Shown: positions 15,774-21,915 of the stretch, piece after piece
Layout: each line of letters begins with the position of its first letter
How positions within the stretch are numbered: the first letter of the stretch is position 1
Assembly: GCA_031993545.1 (NCBI GenBank)
Contig: DAMAHZ010000053.1
Location: 1-21,915 of the forward strand
Reading direction: 5' to 3'
DNA from: UBA1535 sp002323775
Lineage (GTDB): Bacteria; Bacillota; Clostridia; Tissierellales; Sedimentibacteraceae
DNA: 21,915 nt
Notes under the pieces: generated by a model
Told to the model about the DNA's origin: nothing
Seen by the model: the letters and a program-made list of their open reading frames with translations, nothing else
The model's database searches: none
Made by a program: the position numbers and the translations under genes

Positions 15774-16661
15774 TCACACTCTCACTTTTATATTTCCTGT
15801 TTTTGTTTTCACAATTGCTTCATTTTCAGTTCTTTTTATCACAAGGCATTTTCCCAAAATGGGATGTGTAAAGCTTCCTTGCTCTATATTTGGTTTTAAC
15901 TCAGTATTATTAGAATTGTAATTTATTTTCCTTGGGTCTATCATGCCTTTTCTTAATTTATATAAATATGAGCTTAAGTTTTGCAAATTATTATTGTTAA
16001 AATCTGTGATTGTAGCATTTTCATCAGAAGATTTATTCAATACATAATTAATTATTTTTTTATCTAAAAAGAAGTCACTATCAAATATATTTTCCTTCAT
16101 TATATATGAAATTCTTTCTCTTTCAAAGCTTACATTATAAGTATTTTTTACCGGAGCATCAAAATTATCCTTGAAAAAGTCTTTTATTGAAAATTCAATT
16201 ATTCTTTGCTTAGTAACGCTATGCAGATAATCTTTATCTATGCAATTATTTTCAATAAATTCATGCAATACAGAGGAAAGTACAATAGCCTCCAATATAT
16301 TTTCCTTGCTATATGTATAAAAAACAAGGCATTTTAAAACTTCGTTTACTATGTTTTCCCATATAGCATTTGATATGATTATGGGAATTATTTTATACTC
16401 CAGTAAACTGTCATAAGTTGTCATCGCACTGTTTTGCTTTATCTTATTTATAACTAGCTTATCTTCTCCATTGATATAATATTTTAAGGTTTTTATCTCA
16501 TCTATATATCTGATTTCATCGAATTTGCAGCCAATTTTATGTTCAAATGGAAGCATAGAGCGTAAAGACATCGTAAAAAGCTGGTAATTCAAGCTTGGAA
16601 TTTCATCTGTTAAGCTATCTGAATTGCAATATTTTATAAATTCATATATTCTTTGCTCCAT
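15774..16661 (-). CDS. Hypothetical protein, first gene of the radical SAM-TPR-nagB cluster
   Basis: A 295-residue protein that I do not recognise. It is soluble with no signal peptide. Most of it is predicted helical, including a hydrophobic stretch around IIPIIISNAIWENIVNEVLKC that is more likely buried than membrane-spanning. The last 30 residues, around HPILGKCLVIKRT and ending in IKVRV, look like a small beta-hairpin domain. ATG 16661 is chosen because AAAGGAG lies nine bases before it; an upstream in-frame ATG-like extension to 16703 would fall inside a terminator hairpin. The stop is one base from the start of the radical SAM gene, which argues for a shared process or complex. A spore- or envelope-related role is possible but not shown by any motif. 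Confidence 0.75.
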   Translation of the reverse strand: MEQRIYEFIKYCNSDSLTDEIPSLNYQLFTMSLRSMLPFEHKIGCKFDEIRYIDEIKTLKYYINGEDKLVINKIKQNSAMTTYDSLLEYKIIPIIISNAIWENIVNEVLKCLVFYTYSKENILEAIVLSSVLHEFIENNCIDKDYLHSVTKQRIIEFSIKDFFKDNFDAPVKNTYNVSFERERISYIMKENIFDSDFFLDKKIINYVLNKSSDENATITDFNNNNLQNLSSYLYKLRKGMIDPRKINYNSNNTELKPNIEQGSFTHPILGKCLVIKRTENEAIVKTKTGNIKVRV

Positions 16662-16685
16662 TTGGCACAACTCCTTTAGGTAAAA

Positions 16686-16717
16686 TATAATAGCTGATAT
16701 CACTATCAGCTATTATA
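16686..16717 (-). terminator. Terminator/attenuator after the lytic transglycosylase gene
   Basis: TATAATAGCTGAT and ATCAGCTATTATA form a 13-bp perfect stem with a 6-base loop, starting directly after the TAG stop of the lytic transglycosylase gene. The T-tract after it on the minus strand is short (TTTT), so termination may be partial. The upstream arm also contains the -10 box of the next transcription unit. Confidence 0.75.
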
Positions 16718-16740
16718 CTACTTACTCACATATTTTTCAA
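16712..16740 (-). promoter_or_regulatory. Predicted promoter of the four-gene cluster, embedded in a terminator
   Basis: On the minus strand TTGAAA (16740-16735), 17 bases, TATAAT (16717-16712). The -10 is perfect and the -35 matches five of six. The -35 lies in the last codons of the lytic transglycosylase gene and the -10 in the first arm of its terminator stem. Transcription would start near 16705, in the hairpin loop. Confidence 0.6.
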
Positions 16741-17392
16741 ATTCTTTTTTAAACTCGTCTCTATACTTGAGGACATCAACAGAGTAAGTGCTCATACTGC
16801 TTTCTTCAAAAGGTGATCTTTGATCTCTGATATAATTTTCAAGACCTTTCGTACCTCTGTTATAAGCTGTTAAAATTTTATGCTCATCATTTTCATACAG
16901 CTGTTTTAGATATGATATGTGCTCTACAGCTAAGTCAATATTCCTCTTAGGGTCATATGTAGCTTCTTTAGTATACTTATAACCCAACTGGTTTGAATAA
17001 TGCTTTGCTGTTTTCTCCATCAACTGTCCGAGTCCGATTTCGCCACTATTACCTGTAGTATCTGGGTCAAAATCACTTTCTTTTTTTATCAGACCAAGAA
17101 TCATAAATAATTCTATGTCATTTTTATTGCATTTATCAATCATAAATTGACTTTCACTATAATTTAGTCCGGTCTGAGCACTGACAAAGACTAATAGCTT
17201 GTTTTCAAAGACCTTTGTTGGTGTCTTGAACTCAAATGTATTTACAATTTCTTTTAATCTAAGCTTTAATGCTTCTTCTTGAGATATAATTTCTGCATCA
17301 GCAATCGTGCTTAATTTGAATAAAAATACATATGAAATCAAAGCTACAAACAATACAAGTCCTATGAATTGCTTTATATTTTTGCTTTCCAT
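16718..17392 (-). CDS. Membrane-anchored lytic transglycosylase (SLT domain)
   Basis: Lytic transglycosylases cleave the MurNAc-GlcNAc bond of peptidoglycan, leaving 1,6-anhydro ends. The 224-residue product has a positively charged start and one hydrophobic segment (about residues 9-27) that acts as a signal anchor, placing the catalytic domain outside. The SLT domain covers about residues 90-210: catalytic Glu105 in KKESDFDP, then GEIGLGQLM (118-124), and AYNRG (176-180), the three classic motifs. The ATG at 17392 follows AGGAG at five bases. It has its own promoter 145 bases upstream and a hairpin directly after the stop, so it is probably monocistronic. It could feed amino-sugar fragments to the nag pathway or act in growth or sporulation; the sequence does not decide. 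Confidence 0.92.
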   Translation of the reverse strand: MESKNIKQFIGLVLFVALISYVFLFKLSTIADAEIISQEEALKLRLKEIVNTFEFKTPTKVFENKLLVFVSAQTGLNYSESQFMIDKCNKNDIELFMILGLIKKESDFDPDTTGNSGEIGLGQLMEKTAKHYSNQLGYKYTKEATYDPKRNIDLAVEHISYLKQLYENDEHKILTAYNRGTKGLENYIRDQRSPFEESSMSTYSVDVLKYRDEFKKEFEKYVSK

Positions 17393-17535
17393 CTTTTCTC
17401 CTGTTTCTTTCTTTTTTTTAATTTCTCTATAGTTATCAAGAAATCATATTAAGGAAACATTATTATTATTTACCATTTTTTTAATTTTATAACTAAAAAA
17501 TGTATAAATAATTTATTCCTTTTTAATACAGGAGT

Positions 17536-17564
17536 ATTATAATTAACATCGAATGGAAAGTCAA
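17536..17564 (-). promoter_or_regulatory. Sigma-A promoter of the lytic transglycosylase gene
   Basis: On the minus strand TTGACT (17564-17559), 17 bases, TATAAT (17541-17536). The -10 is perfect and the -35 matches five of six. It predicts a leader of about 135 A+T-rich bases. Confidence 0.75.
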
Positions 17565-17589
17565 GGAAATTTTTATTACATAATTTGCC

Positions 17590-17614
17590 TAATTTCGATT
17601 AAAGCTTGAAATTA
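17590..17614 (-). terminator. Possible weak terminator after mutS2
   Basis: TAATTTC and GAAATTA form a 7-bp A+T-rich stem with an 11-base loop, about 35 bases after the mutS2 stop. No proper T-run follows on the minus strand. T-runs do precede it at 17632-17647. Confidence 0.25.
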
Positions 17615-17632
17615 TCTCATTTGCCACTGAGA

Positions 17633-17652
17633 AAAAACTAGGAAAAACTAGG
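17633..17652. repeat. 10-bp tandem duplication spanning the mutS2 stop codon
   Basis: AAAAACTAGG occurs twice in succession. Read on the minus strand, the first-met copy supplies the TAG stop of mutS2 and the second lies just downstream. The duplication leaves a second TAG ten bases further on, in another frame. Confidence 0.7.
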
Positions 17653-20029
17653 AAAATGACACTATAGTTACGCCATCTCCACCCTCGTTGAAATTACCAA
17701 TTCTGAATTCTTTTACATATTTATGGGATTTTAAATATTGCTTAATTCCCTCTCGGAGTATCCCTGTACCTTTTCCATGAATAATTGAAACCTCATTTAA
17801 ACCTGATAAATATGCGTCATCTAAATATTTATCAATTTCCATGATAGCTCCGTCAAGATTCATTCCCCTTAAATCAATGCTCGGCTTTACAGAGTTTGTT
17901 CTTAGCCTTATCATTTTTCCCGTCTTAACAGTTTGGATTTTTTCTTCCTCAGATTGTATCTTTACTAATTCTTCTAATTTAACTCTCATTTTTAAAAGAC
18001 CAATTTGAACTGTTGCAGCATTTGAATTATCAATATCTAAAATGTATCCCTTTTGATTTAATGTTTTTACTAAAACATAATCACCTTTTTTTAGTTCCTC
18101 ATTTTTATCTACAGGCTCTTGCTCAAAATCAGGCTGCAAGCCTTCAAACAATTTTTCATCAATATCACGCATCCTATCATTAAGGCTTTGTCTTAACTCA
18201 TAGGCTTTTCTGCTTCTTTCGCTATCCATATCAAGGTTTATTTGCTTTAGCTCTTTTATTATATCTGCCGCTTCTCTTTTAGCCTCGTCAAGTATTCTTC
18301 TAGCCTCATAATTTGCGTCGCTGATAATTTTATTGTTTTTATCATTGATTTTCTTCTCTCTTGCAAGGACTTCCTTGTACAATTTGTCATGCTCATTCTT
18401 TAGATTATCAATGTCCATTCTCTTTTGTTCAATATATTTTCTATCATTTTCTATCTTGGCCAATACATCTTCAAATTGCACAGTTTCTTTTTCTATCATA
18501 GCTTTCGCCTTTGATATTATGTTATCGCTTAAACCTATTTTTTTAGATATAGCAAAGGCATTTGATTTCCCCGGAACGCCTATCAGCACCTTATAAGTCG
18601 GACTCAAGGTCTCTAAGCTAAACTCAACGCTTCCGTTACATACACCCTCATTAGTCAAGGCATAAAGCTTTAGCTCGCTGTAATGGGTTGTAGCAGCGGT
18701 AACTATCTTTCTCTCTCTAAGTGTATCAAGTATAGCCATAGCAAGTGCCGCTCCCTCATCGGGGTCAGTACCCGCCCCTAGCTCATCAAATAGCACAAAG
18801 CTTCTGCTTGTAACCTCTTTCATAATCTTAACAATATTAGTCATATGTGATGAAAATGTACTTAAGCTTTGCTCTATGCTTTGCTCGTCTCCAATATCAG
18901 CATATACTGCATCAAATATTGATAAGTTAGTTCCATAATCTGCCGGAACGTGCAAGCCTGCCATAGCCATAAGGCTAAATAGTCCAAGTGTTTTTAAGCT
19001 TACAGTTTTTCCTCCAGTGTTTGGACCTGTTATAATTAACTGTGTGAAATCATCACCAACCCATATATTGATAGGAACTATTAGCTTCTTATCTATCAGT
19101 GGATGACGACCGTTTTTAATTCTTATATGACCTTTGTCATTTAATTCAGGCATTATAGCATTTATGCTGATTGCATATTCGCCTTTTGCAAACATATAGT
19201 CAAGATCTCTTAAAATCTCGTGGTTAAGCTTAATTTGTTCTTCAATTTCAGCTACTACACCACTTAGCTGATACAGAATTCTTTCTATTTCTTTTTTCTC
19301 ATCAACTTTAAGCATAGATAACCCCGCATTCATCTCAACTATTGCCATTGGCTCAACAAATAAGGTTGCTCCTGTCGATGACTGGTCATGAATTACCCCT
19401 TTTACCATTGAACGATACTCTGCTCTAACCGGAAGAACATATCTGTCGTTTCTCATAGTAACTATTTGCTCTTGCAAATATTTCTGAGTTTCTGAAGATG
19501 TTACCATAGAATTTATTTTATTTCTTATGGCCGAGGTTTTTATAGCGATTTCCTTACGAATTCTTTTAAGTTCAGGACTTGCATCATCTGCAATATCTTC
19601 CTCTGAGATAATAACAAAATATATTTCGTCTTCTACGCTTTTATCGGTGTATATATTTTGACATAAATTATCGATTATTTCAAAGACTCTTTCATCCGTT
19701 CTATTAAGTAAAATATGATTTTTAAGAAGTCTTGCTGCTCTTAAGGTGTCTGCACATCTTAAAAGTCCTGATATAGATATACATCCTCCCAAAGCCGCTC
19801 TTTTAGCATGCTCTCTTATATCACTAATCCCTGCAAAAGGAGCTCTTCCTTTTTCCATTATCAAAGAATAAGCCTCTGAGGTTTCCTGCTGCATGCGTTT
19901 TACTTCTTCTAAATCGTCCGAAGTATCTATTTTTCTTACTTTTTCTTTGCCCTGCTCTGTTTTAGCAAAGCTTTCTACCTGCTCTATTATTTTTTTAAAC
20001 TCTAAAACATTTTTAGATTTTTGTTTCAT
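17648..20029 (-). CDS. mutS2: MutS2 with Smr endonuclease domain
   Basis: MutS2 is a MutS-family ATPase without the mismatch-recognition domain. In Firmicutes it has been linked to recombination control and to splitting collided ribosomes. The 793-residue product has a core and lever region (1-300), the ATPase with Walker A GPNTGGKT (335-342), Walker B around FVLFDELGAGTDPDEG, and the TTHYSELK segment. A long charged coiled coil (about 510-640) follows, then a KOW-like section (GDYVLVKTLNQKGYI). The C-terminal Smr nuclease domain has SIDLRG (Asp719-Gly722) and HGKG (His751), so the nuclease motifs are intact. ATG 20029 follows GGGAGG. The U32-family gene ends 49 bases upstream on the same strand with no terminator seen between them, so the pair is probably one transcript. 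Confidence 0.97.
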   Translation of the reverse strand: MKQKSKNVLEFKKIIEQVESFAKTEQGKEKVRKIDTSDDLEEVKRMQQETSEAYSLIMEKGRAPFAGISDIREHAKRAALGGCISISGLLRCADTLRAARLLKNHILLNRTDERVFEIIDNLCQNIYTDKSVEDEIYFVIISEEDIADDASPELKRIRKEIAIKTSAIRNKINSMVTSSETQKYLQEQIVTMRNDRYVLPVRAEYRSMVKGVIHDQSSTGATLFVEPMAIVEMNAGLSMLKVDEKKEIERILYQLSGVVAEIEEQIKLNHEILRDLDYMFAKGEYAISINAIMPELNDKGHIRIKNGRHPLIDKKLIVPINIWVGDDFTQLIITGPNTGGKTVSLKTLGLFSLMAMAGLHVPADYGTNLSIFDAVYADIGDEQSIEQSLSTFSSHMTNIVKIMKEVTSRSFVLFDELGAGTDPDEGAALAMAILDTLRERKIVTAATTHYSELKLYALTNEGVCNGSVEFSLETLSPTYKVLIGVPGKSNAFAISKKIGLSDNIISKAKAMIEKETVQFEDVLAKIENDRKYIEQKRMDIDNLKNEHDKLYKEVLAREKKINDKNNKIISDANYEARRILDEAKREAADIIKELKQINLDMDSERSRKAYELRQSLNDRMRDIDEKLFEGLQPDFEQEPVDKNEELKKGDYVLVKTLNQKGYILDIDNSNAATVQIGLLKMRVKLEELVKIQSEEEKIQTVKTGKMIRLRTNSVKPSIDLRGMNLDGAIMEIDKYLDDAYLSGLNEVSIIHGKGTGILREGIKQYLKSHKYVKEFRIGNFNEGGDGVTIVSFS

Positions 20030-20078
20030 TTGTTACCTCCCACACACCATTTGGTGTTATAAGAAAATTAATTTCTTT

Positions 20079-21915
20079 TTACAAAACATTTTTAAAATAA
20101 TGTCCTCTTGTGAAACTGTTTGATTTTAGTATATCATACTCATCGGTATCAACATACTGTTCATTGATTTCCTTATGCAGAACATCTATAACTGCGTTTA
20201 TATCTTCTACCCACTTGCTATCAACAAAATAGTAATTGATGTTATAATCTAAAAACTCGCTTGTTTTGCCAATAGTAGTCATAGGTACACTGTTGTACAA
20301 TAAAGATACCTTGTTTTCTCTCTCAATATTGAAATTCACTCCAAGTCTGTCCTTTAGCTGATAACCTATTCTATACTCACACGAACTGCAATTACCTTGA
20401 CTTTTGCATTTTTTCAAAACCGAAAACGGACAATTTTTCATTGTCACCATCTGAATGTAAGCATATGATACTAATTCAGTTTTTATGACTGTGTTTTCAG
20501 ATATAGCTTCAATATCCTTAATATTTGACTCTATTGAAAAGCTTATTCCCTCTGCTCCCTTTTCCTGCAAAGCTTTTGCATTATATGAGTTGATAATGTT
20601 GAAAAAGTAGCCGCAATGGATTTTTAATTTGCTGTGCTTTTCAAAGAAGCTGTATGTTCCTATATTATTTACACATACACTATCAAAAATATCTTCATAT
20701 ATTTTCATGTTATCTTTTAAATATTCATACATTTCCTCGCTTACAATGTTCGGAATATATAAATATTTTTCAACATTTTCCATCTTTCCTTTATTATAAG
20801 CATTTTCAGAACTTGCTTCAAAAATAGATGCTAAATTAACAGGGAAATAAACTCTCCCAATCTTTGAAAAGTCAATACTTTCCAATTCTTCCTCTGAATT
20901 GATTTTTAAACTGATTTTCGGTTTTGCATCAAACTTATCAGCAGATTTAGATTGTTTTTGATTTTCCAACAGTCTAAACATATCTTCTTTGATAATTCTT
21001 GGTTTGTTTTTCCTATCATAATAATTAGCATTTAATTGATAAAGCTTATCAATTGCTTCACGCCTTAACTTGTTTAATGTGCTTTTTCCAACAAAAGCAT
21101 TTTCGTCAAAATTTATTTCTAAATTATTGAGGCTAAACACAGTATTGCCAAGCTTACTAATCTGATCTTCAATAATCTCTCTTGTTACAGGATTTTTAAT
21201 GCTTTTTTCAACTATCTCATCACTGAAAGTTATAACTTCATGCTTACCGTCATTAGCTATAAGCTTGATTTTGCTGCCAAGCTTTATTTCAACAGATAAA
21301 TCAATGCTCTTTCTTCTATAATTACTATTAGGACTGATTTTATCTTTTATTTCGTCAATTATATCTTCAATATCTGCACCCTTTGAGCCACTGCTAACAC
21401 CTGCAAGCATATCCTCAGCGTTTTTGCTCAGATATCCATTTGTAAAACCACGACTAAACACGGATTCTACCTTTTTCTCCAGTAATCTTATATCGTGTTT
21501 AGAAATTGTTTTTTCCAAACAATTATCAATTACCTTCCTATAGTATTCAGTAACAATAGCAGTATACTCAGGGTTTTTCATTCTTCCCTCAATTTTTAGA
21601 GTTTCTACGCCTACATCTATCAAATCACAGACTGAATCTCCAGCTTTAAAATCCTTTAAGCTTAAAAGTGGTTTTTCCTCAAATTTTTCTTCAATAGAAT
21701 TTTTTCTTTTATTTAAAAAGCTGTAATTAAGTCTGCAAGGTTGAGCGCATTTTCCTCTATTTCCACTTCGTCCACCTAGAAAGCTACTGAAATAGCATTG
21801 TCCGGAATAACACATGCAAAGTGCTCCATGTATAAATGTTTCTACACTACTGTTAGTTTTATTATCTTGATTAGCCTTGTCTACGCTATCTGCTATCTCC
21901 TTTATTTGCTCTAGT
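20079..21915 (-). CDS. U32 peptidase-family protein with DUF3656 domain, N-terminus missing
   Basis: The frame stays open to the right edge of the window, so the true start lies outside; 611 residues are visible. The visible part begins in the U32 core with ETFIHGALCMCYSGQC and GGRSGNRGKCAQPCR, the family signature that includes the cysteines thought to hold an iron-sulfur cluster. LKIEGRMKNPEYTAIVTEYY follows, then a DUF3656-like middle (about residues 195-310), a second barrel-like part, and a late cysteine group (CPFSVLKKC, CSSCEYR). Some characterised U32 proteins (RlhA, TrhP) hydroxylate rRNA or tRNA bases rather than cut proteins. The long DUF3656 form here resembles RlhA more, but assignment needs the full sequence. 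The ATG at 21815 is internal, within the signature motif, and is not the start. Confidence 0.92.
   Translation of the reverse strand, partial: LEQIKEIADSVDKANQDNKTNSSVETFIHGALCMCYSGQCYFSSFLGGRSGNRGKCAQPCRLNYSFLNKRKNSIEEKFEEKPLLSLKDFKAGDSVCDLIDVGVETLKIEGRMKNPEYTAIVTEYYRKVIDNCLEKTISKHDIRLLEKKVESVFSRGFTNGYLSKNAEDMLAGVSSGSKGADIEDIIDEIKDKISPNSNYRRKSIDLSVEIKLGSKIKLIANDGKHEVITFSDEIVEKSIKNPVTREIIEDQISKLGNTVFSLNNLEINFDENAFVGKSTLNKLRREAIDKLYQLNANYYDRKNKPRIIKEDMFRLLENQKQSKSADKFDAKPKISLKINSEEELESIDFSKIGRVYFPVNLASIFEASSENAYNKGKMENVEKYLYIPNIVSEEMYEYLKDNMKIYEDIFDSVCVNNIGTYSFFEKHSKLKIHCGYFFNIINSYNAKALQEKGAEGISFSIESNIKDIEAISENTVIKTELVSYAYIQMVTMKNCPFSVLKKCKSQGNCSSCEYRIGYQLKDRLGVNFNIERENKVSLLYNSVPMTTIGKTSEFLDYNINYYFVDSKWVEDINAVIDVLHKEINEQYVDTDEYDILKSNSFTRGHYFKNVL

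Noticed and set aside
16662..16703. Longer start for the hypothetical protein at 16703.
   Set aside because: It would put coding sequence inside a perfect terminator stem and leave AAAGGAG inside the gene; ATG 16661 fits that ribosome binding site.
21813..21815. The ATG at 21815 as the start of the U32-family gene.
   Set aside because: It lies inside the conserved family signature, and the open frame continues with family-like residues to the window edge. The gene is truncated by the window, not short.

Overview
The window reads as a chromosomal segment of a low-GC Gram-positive anaerobe of the Clostridia type. The grounds are A+T-rich DNA throughout, AAGGAGG-like ribosome binding sites, sigma-A style promoters, an hrcA-grpE heat-shock operon behind a perfect CIRCE operator, MutS2 with a C-terminal Smr domain, a long U32 peptidase-family gene beside mutS2, and a B12-type radical SAM protein with a DUF4080-like C-terminus. 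The species cannot be fixed from the sequence. No tRNA, rRNA, CRISPR array, insertion sequence or phage gene is visible. All genes lie on the minus strand except one.

Layout, left to right. Positions 1-1820 hold the start of the heat-shock operon: promoter, CIRCE, an unusually long structured leader, hrcA, and grpE cut off by the window edge. Positions 1913-6050 hold three independent minus-strand units, the first two separated by clear terminators: an HD-domain phosphohydrolase, a lipoprotein with a predicted beta-propeller-like body, and the translational GTPase TypA/BipA. Positions 6138-12826 are an amino-sugar region: nagA, a ROK-family sugar kinase, cutC, then the only plus-strand gene (a large cytosolic transglutaminase-fold protein), and nagB facing it across a strong shared terminator. 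cutC and the transglutaminase-like gene are divergent, and their predicted -35 boxes overlap.

nagB is also the last gene of a tight minus-strand cluster of four (16661-12098): an unrecognised 295-residue protein, a radical SAM protein, a TPR protein and NagB. The predicted promoter of this cluster has its -10 box inside the stem of the preceding gene's terminator. Upstream lie a membrane-anchored lytic transglycosylase with its own promoter, mutS2, and a U32-family protein whose N-terminus lies beyond the right edge.

How the genes fit together: NagA and NagB convert GlcNAc-6-phosphate to glucosamine-6-phosphate and then to fructose-6-phosphate plus ammonia. The ROK kinase could supply the phosphorylated sugar. 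The lytic transglycosylase releases cell-wall fragments that contain such sugars. CutC and the transglutaminase-like protein sit among these genes without an established role. Most of the window is ordinary housekeeping DNA. The less ordinary parts are the overlapping divergent promoters, the promoter inside a terminator, the structured hrcA leader, the altered ROK sugar-site residue, and the uncharacterised proteins around the nag genes.
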